A DNA stretch of 64,000 bases. It comes from Spirosomataceae bacterium TFI 002. GTDB lineage: Bacteria; Bacteroidota; Bacteroidia; Cytophagales; Spirosomataceae. The translations under genes were made by a program, and so were the position numbers. The notes below the pieces were generated by a model. It was not told where the DNA came from. It saw only the letters and a program-made list of their open reading frames with translations, and searched no databases. Shown piece by piece: positions 8,433 to 18,152 of this stretch (its first letter is position 1; every line of letters begins with the position of its first letter). The DNA lies in the NCBI GenBank assembly GCA_900230115.1, contig LT907983.1, forward strand, positions 3,425,001-3,489,000, in the 5' to 3' direction.

Positions 8433-9695
8433 TTATTGTCCTCTAATAATGTCTACTGGGTCAATTTTTTCTGCTTTGCGGGCAGGTAAATAACCTGCCA
8501 TAAATGTAGATATAATTGCAAAAAGCACCCCAGTAATGTAAAACATAGGGTCGTAGTTAATCGGATATGTTTTGATTGTAGGTAAAGCTTCTGTTACGAA
8601 TGGAATGTTATCGATAAAAACGGAGCCAGCATAACCTATTGCTATACCCAATCCTCCTCCTAAAAAACCAATAATGAGTGCTTGAGTAATAAAAAGCCAT
8701 TTCACATCGGAACCAGTAAAACCAGTAGCTTTGAGAATGGCGATGTCGTTCATTTTTTCATAAATAAACATATTAAGGATGTTGTATATGCCAAAACCCG
8801 CAACAATAAGAAGTGTAATGGAAACAGCATAAGAAATGAGGTTTCGGATACTCGATCCTGTGTCATATTGAGCGTTGGCAGTTTTAATGTCTAGTGCATT
8901 TACATCATATAGACTTTCTATGGTCTTGCTCATAGGTACAGCATTGTCAAGGTCATGCAGTTTGACATGTATTCGTGTGATGTAGTTGCTACCTACTCCC
9001 AATATTTGCTGTGCCATTCCAAGGTTTACGTAGCTCTGTACATCGTCTACCTCTGCGAGTCCACTTTGATATATACCCGTTATTATAAGGGAATAAGTGG
9101 AGCCGCTGGTATTCATTACTTGAATCTTGTCGCCAATAGAAAGCGAAAGTTTCTTGGCAATCCCTGAACCTAATAGGATACCGTTTTTTCGTTTCAGTAG
9201 GCTGTTTGGAGTGCCATCAACAATGTATTCTTCAAAATTAAATAGGCGACTTTCTTCTCCCACTTGAATGCCATTGATAACTCCGCCTAGTTTGTTGGAA
9301 CCGGCGAGATAAAATACTTTACAAGTGGTTTGTAAGGCGGCACCGTTAACTTTTTTATCGTTTTGGAGCTCGGCAAGTAAGGGGAGTGCGTTGTGAATTC
9401 TTTCTAGTTTTACCTTAGGTTTTATAGAGTGAATGTAGTTTAAATCTCCACTTGGATTTAGTAACCTATTTATGGGTTGCGTATCGGAAGGTTCTATTTT
9501 ATTGTAAAGCTGAATATGTGGTGTGCGATTGAGTACTAGGCCATCCAATAGTTCATTGAGCCCAGTCATGAAGCTCATTAAAATGATAAATGTACCAATA
9601 CCAAAAGTTACGCCGAGTGCAGCCACAGCGGTTTGTTTCCGCTTGGAAAACAAATGTGTTTTGGAAATATCTAATATAAGACCCCAGTTGCTCAT
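8433..9695 (-). CDS. ABC transporter permease (FtsX/MacB type)
   Basis: A 420-aa permease with one N-terminal membrane helix (about 20-45, after FSKRKQTAVAALG), a periplasmic domain of some 220 residues, and three C-terminal helices in the FtsX arrangement (about 285-310, 335-360, 380-405). It ends with the usual GYLPARKAEKIDPVDIIRG motif. Its start codon overlaps the stop of the adaptor gene by one base (TAATG), so the two are coupled. It acts in the inner membrane with the ATPase encoded next. Confidence 0.93.
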   Translation of the reverse strand: MSNWGLILDISKTHLFSKRKQTAVAALGVTFGIGTFIILMSFMTGLNELLDGLVLNRTPHIQLYNKIEPSDTQPINRLLNPSGDLNYIHSIKPKVKLERIHNALPLLAELQNDKKVNGAALQTTCKVFYLAGSNKLGGVINGIQVGEESRLFNFEEYIVDGTPNSLLKRKNGILLGSGIAKKLSLSIGDKIQVMNTSGSTYSLIITGIYQSGLAEVDDVQSYVNLGMAQQILGVGSNYITRIHVKLHDLDNAVPMSKTIESLYDVNALDIKTANAQYDTGSSIRNLISYAVSITLLIVAGFGIYNILNMFIYEKMNDIAILKATGFTGSDVKWLFITQALIIGFLGGGLGIAIGYAGSVFIDNIPFVTEALPTIKTYPINYDPMFYITGVLFAIISTFMAGYLPARKAEKIDPVDIIRGQ

Positions 9696-10777
9696 TACTT
9701 CTTTGGTTTAGATATTGTGGTGTTGGTGTCGAGTCCAGCTACGATTTCTACGAACTCCATGTTCTTAATACCCAACTTTACTTCTTTTTCGCCATCTTCT
9801 GTCATTACAACATTGCCGGGAAGTAAATAGTCGGTAGGGATGGTGAGAACATTTTTACGTTTAGAAACTACAATATTTGCTTCACCAGATAAACCATTGA
9901 AAAGTCTAGGAGGAACTTGGATAAAATGGCTTTCTACTTTGAAAGTTTGTGTTGCCTCATCCTTTTTAGGGAAAATTTTAGAAATAACGGCCTCAAAAAC
10001 ATCGTTTGGATAAGCATCTAGTGAAACTACCACCTTGTCTCCAACATTAATTTTTGTGATATCTACTTCGTCAATATCCATCTTGATTTTGAATTCACCC
10101 ACACTGCCTATTTCGGCAAAAGGTTCTTGCTGACTGAGTAGTTCACCCACTTCTTTAAATACATTGTAAACCATGCCCGCAAACTCTGCTTTTACAGTAT
10201 ACTCTTTAAGTGAAGTTTGCTCAGAATTAACCCTATTGATAGCTTTTTGATAAGAATTGCGGAGGTTAATTTTGGTTTGATCGTATTTCTCTTTCAGCGA
10301 TTTATAGTTATTTGTCGAAGTCTGATAAGTGATTTTTGCTCTGTCGTAGTCTATAGCCGTTCCTATTTTTTGGCTCCAAAGGTTTTCTTGCCTTTTAAAG
10401 TTGATAGAATCAAGCGTCAGCTTTTGCTTTTGAGTTTGTATCTCAATTTGAATACTCTTCAGGAGGTTTTCTGTGCCTTGGTAATTAGCCTTTGTTTGGG
10501 CTAGGTCTATTTGTGCATCCACCAACCTATTGTCGGCTTGAGATGGAGATATTTTAAACAATATTTGACCTTGGCTCACAGTATCACCTTCTTGAACCAT
10601 TATTTTTTCAATGATACCAGCTCTACTTGTAAAAGGGAAATATGAAACCTCAGGGCTAATAGTAACGGAGGCATAAACAGACTCAGTTATGTCATTTAGT
10701 TTTGGTTTTGTTTCTTCGTTTTCCGACTTGCAGCTAAATGCAAGAATAAGACTGGCTAAAAAAAAGTATTTTCTCAT
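9695..10777 (-). CDS. Periplasmic adaptor subunit (HlyD/MacA family)
   Basis: A 360-aa membrane-fusion protein. The N-terminus MRKYFFLASLILAFSC is a lipoprotein signal, so it should be anchored by its Cys. A biotinyl-lipoyl-like domain (GIIEKIMVQEGDTVSQGQ), a long alpha-hairpin (about 90-185) and the second lipoyl half (EYTVKAEFAGMVYNV) follow, then beta-barrel domains. First gene of the three-gene export operon. No TolC-type outer-membrane gene is nearby, so any outer-membrane channel must be encoded elsewhere. Confidence 0.92.
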   Translation of the reverse strand: MRKYFFLASLILAFSCKSENEETKPKLNDITESVYASVTISPEVSYFPFTSRAGIIEKIMVQEGDTVSQGQILFKISPSQADNRLVDAQIDLAQTKANYQGTENLLKSIQIEIQTQKQKLTLDSINFKRQENLWSQKIGTAIDYDRAKITYQTSTNNYKSLKEKYDQTKINLRNSYQKAINRVNSEQTSLKEYTVKAEFAGMVYNVFKEVGELLSQQEPFAEIGSVGEFKIKMDIDEVDITKINVGDKVVVSLDAYPNDVFEAVISKIFPKKDEATQTFKVESHFIQVPPRLFNGLSGEANIVVSKRKNVLTIPTDYLLPGNVVMTEDGEKEVKLGIKNMEFVEIVAGLDTNTTISKPKK

Positions 10778-11169
10778 AAGTAAAATGGAATAGGTGTCGC
10801 TTTTTACTACACCTTTTTAATCCTGTGTAAAAGAAAGAATACATATATAGACTAAAAATGATATTTCTCATAACGAAACCTGATTTAGAAAGTCTATTAA
10901 TTTTTCACTTATAAAATCAATTGGGTAAAAACAGGCTCTTATTTCTAGACTGATTTTTGTTCAGTCAGCAAACCTTCATCTCGCTGTTCTCAGTTTTGAA
11001 ATTATTGACTCTCTGTAGACACTTTTGCCTATCTCTGAAATGATTAGCTTTTCTCGTTATTTTTTCGTATAATACTGAAAGTCAGTAGCTACCATTTGTC
11101 TTTCCTCAAGACCTACTATGGGTAGCACATTTCTACACATAATTATTTTTCAAAACTTAAACCACATTT
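10778..11169. other. 392-bp divergent intergenic region
   Basis: Lies between the adaptor gene (leftward) and the MscS-like gene (rightward), so it must hold both promoters. I found no convincing TAnnTTTG box at the usual distance for either. The only clear structure is the inverted repeat GACTGA-N7-TCAGTC at 10948-10966, about 170 bp before the adaptor start. No ORF or RNA gene was recognised. Confidence 0.5.
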
Positions 11170-12351
11170 ATGACAAATCTCAACCAGTTTACAGCAAATC
11201 TCTCTGAAACTTTTGGCAACCTGATACCAGGTGTTTTCGGAGCAATAATTTTGATAATTATAGGCTTTCTTTTAGCCAGACTCATCAAAAGTTTAATATT
11301 GAAACTCATGACAAAGTTCAACGTGGATGAGAAGCTTGGATTTAAGCCAGACTCTCCATTTAGACTTGACAAGTTTCTTTCTATTTTAGTTTATTACATT
11401 GTTCTGGTGTACACATTGTTGATTGCACTCAATATGCTCGGTGTGACAAGTGCTTTACAGCCTTTACAAACAATGTTAAATGAATTTGTTGGTTACTTGC
11501 CCAATGTTATTGGTGCTGGTGTCATCATTTTTGCCGGCTACATTCTAAGTAAATTAGGGTCAGAAGCCGTTGGTTTCTTATCCGAACAGATCGAATCATT
11601 TGGTAAAGGAATTGGTTTATCATCAGGCTTGAGCTTATCCAAAATAGTGAAGCAAGTAGTGTTTATTTCTATTTTTATTCCGCTGCTAATTTTCGCTTTG
11701 GATACACTGAATATGACCGTGATTTCGGGTCCTGCTACTGAGATGTTGCAATCATTTTTAATGGCTGTACCTAAAATCATTGCAGCTGCAATATTATTAG
11801 CGGTGTTCTACATCGTCGGGAAATACGTAGTTTCTATTCTTACTGAGCTGCTAAGTAACGTGGGAGTGGATACTTTCTCAGAAAACATTGGCTTGAAGTC
11901 GGTTATAGGATCTAGTAAGCTTTCTACTTTGTTGGGTAACATTGCTTTATTCTTCATCATTTTTACTGGAACCATTGCAGCAGCAGGAAAACTTGAGCTT
12001 ACCGAAGTTCAGGAAATATTGACAAATATTTTCAACATTTCAGGCAAGATCTTCTTTGGTTTAGTGATTTTAATGCTTGGAGTTTTTGTTTCTAACATTG
12101 CTGCCAAAGCATTAGCAAAAACTCAGAATAGCGGTGCTTTGATTCCGATATTAAGGTTTGCCGTTATAGGAATATTTTTGGCATTCTCTTTACATACCAT
12201 GGGTATTGCTGAGAGCATCGTGAATCTTGCTTTTGGGCTTACACTTGGTGCCGTTGCAGTTGCTTTTGCCTTGTCATTTGGACTTGGAGGTAGAGAAGCT
12301 GCTGGTAAGCAAATGCAGGAGTTCTTCGATAATATGAAGAAGAAAAAATAA
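11170..12351 (+). CDS. Mechanosensitive-channel-related membrane protein (TM-helix repeat, MscS-like pore)
   Basis: A 393-aa inner-membrane protein built of repeated helices of the conserved TM-helix type: IPGVFGAIILIIIGFLLARL, then LPNVIGAGVIIFAGYIL, then VPKIIAAAILLAVFYIVGKY, and a fourth repeat near 290. Its last helix (about 350-380, FGLTLGAVAVAFALSFGLGG) looks like the pore helix TM3 of MscS with its Gly/Ala packing face. The protein stops soon after and lacks the cytosolic beta and alpha/beta domains of true MscS. It may be an osmotic-stress channel or a related scaffold. It is monocistronic and has a strong terminator. Confidence 0.85.
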   Translation: MTNLNQFTANLSETFGNLIPGVFGAIILIIIGFLLARLIKSLILKLMTKFNVDEKLGFKPDSPFRLDKFLSILVYYIVLVYTLLIALNMLGVTSALQPLQTMLNEFVGYLPNVIGAGVIIFAGYILSKLGSEAVGFLSEQIESFGKGIGLSSGLSLSKIVKQVVFISIFIPLLIFALDTLNMTVISGPATEMLQSFLMAVPKIIAAAILLAVFYIVGKYVVSILTELLSNVGVDTFSENIGLKSVIGSSKLSTLLGNIALFFIIFTGTIAAAGKLELTEVQEILTNIFNISGKIFFGLVILMLGVFVSNIAAKALAKTQNSGALIPILRFAVIGIFLAFSLHTMGIAESIVNLAFGLTLGAVAVAFALSFGLGGREAAGKQMQEFFDNMKKKK

Positions 12352-12377
12352 GACTTAAAACGAAATTAAAACTGATA

Positions 12378-12416
12378 GCTAGGCACATAGGGAAACCTGA
12401 GTGTCTAGCTTTTTTT
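12378..12416 (+). terminator. Rho-independent terminator of the MscS-like gene
   Basis: GCTAGGCAC (12378-12386) pairs with GTGTCTAGC (12401-12409) through nine pairs including one G-U. An inner AGG-GAAA-CCT hairpin caps the loop, and seven T follow. Confidence 0.85.
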
Positions 12417-12465
12417 ATACCTTTTCTTAGAGCTTCTATTAGTTACTGAAAAAAGTCAATTTCAA

Positions 12466-13641
12466 TTACAAAGCTGCTCTCAAGAGCCTTTTAATCATGT
12501 CCAGAAACATGCTTTTTACCTTTAAAATAGTATTAGGAGGTGAATTAGTGAAAATGATAGCTCCTGTTTTTGTCTTTGGGTCAAATGTAATAATAGTTCC
12601 TACTCCTGGGTCGCCGCCTGTGTGAGAAGGGAGTCTTGGCATGAATCTATAATAAATGAAGTTTTCCATCTCGTCATAATTCCAAGCAATGGCTTGATGC
12701 TTATGAACTAATGGATATTGTACTTTTAGAAACTCTTTGACAGTTTCTGGTTTCAAAAATTGTTGCCCATTTGCCATCCCTTCATTTAAAAATACCTCTA
12801 AAAACCTAGCGTAGTCTGATACTGTAGTACGCAATTGACCATCTGGAAAATCTGGATATCCATAATGAGGCAATATCTTGGGCTCTTCTTTTTTTACTAG
12901 TTCATGAGGCCTAGCAATGTTATCGTGAGGGATGTCTCTAAGAAACCAATAAGAATCATTCATACCCAAAGGCAAGAAAATATCTTCAGTCATATATTGT
13001 TCAAAAGGCTTTTTGTTTACCTCTTGAATGATCAAACCTAATATCACGTAACCCATGTTGCAATAGTCCCAGTGTGCTCCTGGAGCCTTATTGTGAAAGT
13101 TGGTTTGCTTGTTATAAAATTCACCAGTCTCCAAAAAATAGTTTTTGACAAAATACTGAAGCTCAATTGGTGAGTCGCCTCCTTCTGCTAAAGTATACAG
13201 TGGATCCAGCGTGTCCCAATCATCATTTAAAGATGAAGTATGACTAAGGAGCATTCTTGGTGTTATTTGCTGACTTGGGAAGTTCGGATTATGGATTTTA
13301 AAAGGTAAATAATCATTGATATCCGTATCTAAATCTATTTGTCCCATCTCCACCATTCGCATTATTGCAATTGCCGTTACGGGTTTGGAGCTGGAGGCAA
13401 TCATAAAGAGCGTTTTATCATCCACGGGATCATTGGTCTCTATGTTTTTAACTCCATAGCTCTTTTGCCATGCAAGTTTTCCATCCTTCAAGTAAGCGGC
13501 TTGCATCCCTATATTGCCTATTTTGTTTCTTTTCTTTTCTATAAATTCATCAAGGCTCTCATCACCGGGTTTTGGTGTAAGCTTATTGCATTGGAAATTT
13601 AAAAATGCAAGGGTAAGAAAAAGGAGATTTTTGAATGTCAT
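12466..13641 (-). CDS. Serine hydrolase of the beta-lactamase / class C family
   Basis: A 391-aa secreted enzyme of the AmpC/D-alanyl-D-alanine-carboxypeptidase-like superfamily. It starts MTFKNLLFLTLAFLNFQC, a probable lipoprotein signal with a relaxed lipobox. Catalytic motifs are present: SxxK as SSSK in MIASSSKPVTA (about 80-90), the YxN triad as YCN in WDYCNMGYV, and a C-terminal HTGGDPG loop in the place of KTG. Such proteins are usually esterases or peptidases acting on D-amino-acid peptides; antibiotic hydrolysis should not be assumed. It stands 49 bp from the DUF418 gene on the same strand. Confidence 0.9.
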   Translation of the reverse strand: MTFKNLLFLTLAFLNFQCNKLTPKPGDESLDEFIEKKRNKIGNIGMQAAYLKDGKLAWQKSYGVKNIETNDPVDDKTLFMIASSSKPVTAIAIMRMVEMGQIDLDTDINDYLPFKIHNPNFPSQQITPRMLLSHTSSLNDDWDTLDPLYTLAEGGDSPIELQYFVKNYFLETGEFYNKQTNFHNKAPGAHWDYCNMGYVILGLIIQEVNKKPFEQYMTEDIFLPLGMNDSYWFLRDIPHDNIARPHELVKKEEPKILPHYGYPDFPDGQLRTTVSDYARFLEVFLNEGMANGQQFLKPETVKEFLKVQYPLVHKHQAIAWNYDEMENFIYYRFMPRLPSHTGGDPGVGTIITFDPKTKTGAIIFTNSPPNTILKVKSMFLDMIKRLLRAAL

Positions 13642-13690
13642 AGTTTATAGCTTTACTACTTAGACAATGTCATTGCGGTTTTCCCCTATG

Positions 13691-14926
13691 TTACTTTCTG
13701 TTTTTGATGTATTTCTGATAAGTCATCATTCTCCAAAGCCATTCTAATGGTCCAAATCTGAATTTTCGGAGCCAATAGGTACTAAAAAATATTTGAAGGA
13801 TAAAGATGGAAACAGTAAGGAGAATAACTTGCCATAAAGTTGTTTCAAGAGCCAATCCGAATCCAATGCCGTAGTAAAGTCCGATAGATATAATTGTCTG
13901 AAAAATATAGTTACTCATCGCCATCTGACCCACTGGGGCTAATAATGACAGAGACGTTTTACCTGACCTCACGATGAGTGCTACACTTGCAGCGTAGGCA
14001 CAAGCGAGGGGAACCACACCGAAGGCATAGCTTGTGTAGTTTATAATTGCCCAAGCTTCGTTTATTTGTATTTTTGAATAAGCTAATAATATATTCATGG
14101 GAATACCCAGTAGAAAACCATAAATGGCTATTTTTTTTAGGAGCGTTTTGTTCTGCAATAATTCATCATGGAGAATCTTTCTACCGGCCCATATACCTAT
14201 TAAAAAGCAAGCAAGAACCTTAATAATGCGGCCTTCCCAAAGTAAATCCATCAATCTTACTGAAGGTAGTCCTAGGTTATAAATGAACAATTGTTTCCAG
14301 CTTGTACCATCTAACCAGGCTGTTATATCAGCAACTAGGTTATACTCACCATCCACTAAATGGTCTTGAATATTATTATCGGCTAAGTAAGAGAGGTACC
14401 AGTCGAATAATAATTCAGGGTAATAAAACTCTAGACTCACTATTACCAATACATGAATAATAGGCATGAGCAACAATACGCAGGCCCATATTAATAGTTG
14501 CTTTTGGCTGAGGTTTCTAAACAGGATCAATACAAATCCCAAAAGTGCATAGAGTGTTAGAATATCACCTAGCCATAAAAAGAAAAGGTGGATTAACCCA
14601 AATAATAATAGGCCCGCCATTCTTTTGCTAAAGAAGATGGGGAAAGATTCGTTTTTGGCCTTTGTATTCTCATACTGTATGACAAAACCGATACCAAATA
14701 GAATAGAAAATACAGAGTACCATTTACCATCTACCAAGACTACAGTGAGCTGTTTTAAAATAGTATTCAATTGAGCACCACTCATTGTGTTTTTTACTTC
14801 ATCTGGCACATAATACCAGCCAGAAAAAGGGTAACAGTTAGCTATGAAAATAAAAAATATAGCCATACCTCGTAAAATGTCTAAGTAGACGATTCTATTG
14901 GAAGCTTGTATTGGTTTTATGTTCAT
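13691..14926 (-). CDS. DUF418-family membrane protein
   Basis: A 411-aa polytopic protein. The ATG at 14926 gives MNIKPIQASNRIVYLDILRG, the usual family start (RIxxLDxLRGxA); an ATG 27 codons earlier is less likely. About ten hydrophobic helices are visible. The family's C-terminal block is present (LLAPVGQMAMSNYIFQTII and ending FRFGPLEWLWR), which distinguishes DUF418 from related acyltransferase-3 proteins. The function is not established; transport or modification of an envelope molecule is often proposed. It may share a transcript with the serine hydrolase downstream. Confidence 0.9.
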   Translation of the reverse strand: MNIKPIQASNRIVYLDILRGMAIFFIFIANCYPFSGWYYVPDEVKNTMSGAQLNTILKQLTVVLVDGKWYSVFSILFGIGFVIQYENTKAKNESFPIFFSKRMAGLLLFGLIHLFFLWLGDILTLYALLGFVLILFRNLSQKQLLIWACVLLLMPIIHVLVIVSLEFYYPELLFDWYLSYLADNNIQDHLVDGEYNLVADITAWLDGTSWKQLFIYNLGLPSVRLMDLLWEGRIIKVLACFLIGIWAGRKILHDELLQNKTLLKKIAIYGFLLGIPMNILLAYSKIQINEAWAIINYTSYAFGVVPLACAYAASVALIVRSGKTSLSLLAPVGQMAMSNYIFQTIISIGLYYGIGFGLALETTLWQVILLTVSIFILQIFFSTYWLRKFRFGPLEWLWRMMTYQKYIKNRK

Positions 14927-15052
14927 GTCTAGAGTTTCATTGTATTTTTGATTGTAAAAATCTCGTCTGTGATTAGTAGACCAAGTTATGATTTTAAAAA
15001 GGTGCAAATCAATTGCTTGAATGCACCTTTTGAGATTTAGAAATATATGTTT

Positions 15053-17566
15053 TTATGGACAACCGCCAATTTCTGCAGTAAAAAGGCCTCTACCACCGGT
15101 TGTTTCGAAACCAGGCTCTAGTAATATACTTTTTCCAGCTCTGAAAAATGTTGGGACTCCAAAGAAGTTTATATTTGTGTAAGCAGATGTTAGTGTTTCT
15201 GTGGCAACGAAAAGACCAAAGTCCGATGCAGTAGGGAAGGAATAATTGGTTTGAGTAGGTATTAAAGAGTTCAATACTGTCCCAAATCTGCTTCTTGGAG
15301 AAACATAATTTACTGATTCACAGCTAACGAAATACTGTTCAAGATGAGTCACAGAATTATCAGTAAAAGGACTACCAGAAAACAAAAGGAGCCCACCTTC
15401 AGGAGAGTTATACCAATGTGGTGTAGTTCCGTTTGAACATTTAGCTGTTAATGTAACTGGTGAATTCTGACAATTAAATAAATACCTATTCGGACTGGTT
15501 CCGGCACCAAGTGTCAAATCTCCAAGAATAGGCGGTGGCGGCGTTGCCCAGTTAGCATTGATAACTAAACTGTCCTTTATATCAGGTTCACAATCAGCAT
15601 ACCATTCGAGTACCAAATTATTGATTTCTGTAGGGACAGTAGGTAAAGTCCTTATGATATCGACATCTCTATTAAATAAACATGTATTTGCTGGTACAGT
15701 AAGCGTAATTGGGGAGGAAGTAATATTGGCACCACCATTTGCCAAAATGGTCATGTTTGTTGGAATACTTTCGGTTTTAACTTGCAATACGTAAGAACGA
15801 CTGTAGTTGGAATTGTTACAGATATTTATCTTTACATTAGCTGGAGTTCCTAGCGTTACATTGTTTACTGTTATGCTTTTACCGCTAGCACTATAAAACT
15901 GAAGCATTGGTTGATCTAGCTGATATCCACCTTCAAATGGACAGCTGGTTCGCGTTCCGCTCAAAAGGTCAAATACAGGTGTACCAAACATAGGGTCTCT
16001 ATATATGTCCGTTGAGATTAAATCTCCAAAGTCGTTGTCCTGAAAGGAGTAGGAAATCTCTGTCCCATTGTTAGATGAGCTAGATTTACGTTCCCCATAA
16101 GTACTTCTACTCGTAAACTGATATCCTCCACCGTATCCAGATCCGCCAATGTCTACTAAGAAATCAAAACCTACATTGAATTCAAAGTACTTTTTTGTCT
16201 CTATCGAAGTGGTAGAAGTATAATCTAAACCTTTGGAAAATGAATCATTTGAGCCCGCTGAAAAAGTTACGGGCCCCGTGCCGACATTGAGTTTTCCCGC
16301 AGGATTTGCTATGGCCTGTGCAATGTTTGTTTCGTTGAGTTGCAAAGTTTTGTTCCAAGTATCAATTTGGTATTCGGCAGTAGCTCTGTCCTTATTACTA
16401 AGGTTAATATTATTCATGATGGCTGTTTGCTGTTCTATATCCTGTAAAATGGCAGCTTTTGTGAGCACAAATCTCTTCATGGTTTCTGGAATGGGAGCGT
16501 ACACCAGCCCTGTGTCAATAATGATCACATTGTTCTTAATATTCACGTTACGCGATACGCCGTACACCAAGTCAATACCATAACCAATGAATAAGTCTCC
16601 ATTGGTTCCAGCGTTATTAGCTGTGGCCAATGCAACAGTAGAAATAGCGTTATTAACTTGAATACAGGTTTCATCGGATTTGGTCCTAATTTCAACATCA
16701 TTAGATGCTACCCCTCCGCTAAATTGTGCGTAGATTTCTGTATCTACCTGTACACCAATTCCTAGACTCCCTTTGAAGCCTATTTTTACCGCAGCTCTTG
16801 CAGAATTAGTTTCATCCGTTTCGTAAGTTTCTTCGTAGTTTCTACAAGTTTTTTGGGTACTTACTATGGATGCCGTACTCTGACCGCCTGGAGGTTGGTG
16901 AAGAACCATATAGGGCTTTTTAGGTTCGGTGGTAACACCTAGTGAATCTACTATAGCCAGCGTTGGGCCTTCTACTACAACAGGGATCACAATAGTTGTA
17001 TAGTATGGACTTGTGAAACTAGCGGCATTGGGTTCTAATACTTCAAGAACAATCCAAGCTTCAGATCGACCTACCGGAAAAGTATAATTTATAGTGAAAG
17101 TTTGTAGTTTATCATTTGGGTCAGGAATTACCGTATTTGGCATGTTTTGCACATCAACATCGTAACGATAGCCTTGCTCGTTTTTACCAATACCATATCG
17201 AATTCTAATTTGATCTACACCTCCTGGGATAATCGTTTGATTCCCAAACTGTTTCCTTTTTGTATTTATTGTAATCGAGAATGCTTCTCCTGCTCTTGCA
17301 CGCAGCCTATTTGCAACTGCGACTGATCCAAAAGAAAGGCTAACACCGTAGTAGTTTGCTAGATTGTCATACTTAATGAATGAAGCATTCCCCCCAGCTA
17401 CACTTTGTAGTGAACTGCTTATAGCAATTGTTCCTTCCGTGTCTGCAGTGGTGTTATTGCCAAGGTTACCTGTTAAGTTTGCAGAGCCTGAAAAGGTTGT
17501 TTGGCTTATTCCTGCTAATGGAATAATAAACAGGGCGGTTATTAAAAAGGTAAATATTCTTTTCAT
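15053..17566 (-). CDS. Large secreted protein with GCX-type C-terminus
   Basis: An 837-aa exported protein with signal peptide MKRIFTFLITALFIIPLAG; the start is set there because an ATG 21 codons earlier would extend into the stop of the LytTR gene. The middle is beta-rich, with a Gly/Ser/Tyr-rich stretch (GGSGYGGGYQFTS) and no catalytic motif that I recognise. The last 80 residues contain the pattern FFRAGKSILLEPGF, then GLFTAEIGGCP. This resembles the Bacteroidota '3-coathanger stack' region that ends in Gly-Cys-X-COOH and is thought to mark surface anchoring. Only 4 bp separate it from the orphan LytTR gene upstream, so the two are one operon. Confidence 0.8.
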   Translation of the reverse strand: MKRIFTFLITALFIIPLAGISQTTFSGSANLTGNLGNNTTADTEGTIAISSSLQSVAGGNASFIKYDNLANYYGVSLSFGSVAVANRLRARAGEAFSITINTKRKQFGNQTIIPGGVDQIRIRYGIGKNEQGYRYDVDVQNMPNTVIPDPNDKLQTFTINYTFPVGRSEAWIVLEVLEPNAASFTSPYYTTIVIPVVVEGPTLAIVDSLGVTTEPKKPYMVLHQPPGGQSTASIVSTQKTCRNYEETYETDETNSARAAVKIGFKGSLGIGVQVDTEIYAQFSGGVASNDVEIRTKSDETCIQVNNAISTVALATANNAGTNGDLFIGYGIDLVYGVSRNVNIKNNVIIIDTGLVYAPIPETMKRFVLTKAAILQDIEQQTAIMNNINLSNKDRATAEYQIDTWNKTLQLNETNIAQAIANPAGKLNVGTGPVTFSAGSNDSFSKGLDYTSTTSIETKKYFEFNVGFDFLVDIGGSGYGGGYQFTSRSTYGERKSSSSNNGTEISYSFQDNDFGDLISTDIYRDPMFGTPVFDLLSGTRTSCPFEGGYQLDQPMLQFYSASGKSITVNNVTLGTPANVKINICNNSNYSRSYVLQVKTESIPTNMTILANGGANITSSPITLTVPANTCLFNRDVDIIRTLPTVPTEINNLVLEWYADCEPDIKDSLVINANWATPPPPILGDLTLGAGTSPNRYLFNCQNSPVTLTAKCSNGTTPHWYNSPEGGLLLFSGSPFTDNSVTHLEQYFVSCESVNYVSPRSRFGTVLNSLIPTQTNYSFPTASDFGLFVATETLTSAYTNINFFGVPTFFRAGKSILLEPGFETTGGRGLFTAEIGGCP

Positions 17567-17570
17567 GATA

Positions 17571-17933
17571 TTATAAGTTAAAGTTTTCGAAAAATGTGGC
17601 TTGACGTCTTCTAGAGATTTTAATTTCAAATTTCTTTTTTAATCCTCCTCCGCGAAGTGACAAACTTGCTTTGTCTTTGGAGTGATTTTTAACCTGATCG
17701 AAGTATTGTAAGTTTATTATTGTAGATCTATTCGGTCTAAAAAAATTATATCCGCTAAGCCTTTTTTCAATTACCCCCATTGTAGTAGAACTGAAAATAA
17801 TAGAGCCATCTTTCAGAATGATTTTTGTGTAATTTGAGTCAGATTCTAGAAGTACAATTTTTTCTGGAGAAACAGAACTTCGTGCCCCTACATGGACGAG
17901 TGTGTGCAACTGATTACAGTTTTTTGTTTTCAT
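17571..17933 (-). CDS. Orphan LytTR DNA-binding protein (no receiver domain)
   Basis: A 120-aa protein consisting almost only of a LytTR domain: KIVLLESDSNYTKIILKDG (about 25-43), then RLSGYNFFRPNRSTIINLQY, ending with the conserved KISRRRQATFF. There is no receiver domain, so it is either constitutive or controlled by its own level or a partner. The ATG at 17933 is preferred to a start nine codons upstream. It is the first gene of a two-gene operon with the large secreted protein, which suggests dedicated control of that protein. About 220 bp upstream lie two 16-bp direct repeats with a 21-bp period, the spacing expected of a LytTR site. Confidence 0.85.
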   Translation of the reverse strand: MKTKNCNQLHTLVHVGARSSVSPEKIVLLESDSNYTKIILKDGSIIFSSTTMGVIEKRLSGYNFFRPNRSTIINLQYFDQVKNHSKDKASLSLRGGGLKKKFEIKISRRRQATFFENFNL

Positions 17934-18130
17934 GGCTATTCCATTTATTTTCCATTTCAAAATGCAACTTCAAAAGCTTATTTACCAATCCATTTGGACG
18001 AGTGGCAGGTATTTCTTTTCAAAGCCCTTAAATTATTTATCTAATGGTAATTGAAACTTGACTACTCAAAATAAGGAGTCAAACCTGTGAAAGACTTACT
18101 TTGAGAAGCTTAATCGTTTTTTATCTAAGG

Positions 18131-18138
18131 CAAATTTA
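18131..18138 (-). promoter_or_regulatory. Candidate -7 element of the LytTR/secreted-protein operon
   Basis: Minus-strand TAAATTTG is a full match to TAnnTTTG. No -33 TTTG lies at the right distance; instead the direct repeats at 18153-18189 begin 14 bp upstream. It would give a leader of about 195 nt, which is long for this genome and lowers confidence. Confidence 0.45.
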
Positions 18139-18152
18139 CGGCTTGCATATAC

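Noticed and set aside
10948-10966. GACTGA-N7-TCAGTC as a specific operator
   Set aside because: Six-base arms in a 392-bp AT-rich gap with no matching second copy and no promoter box beside it; it is kept only as a description of the gap.
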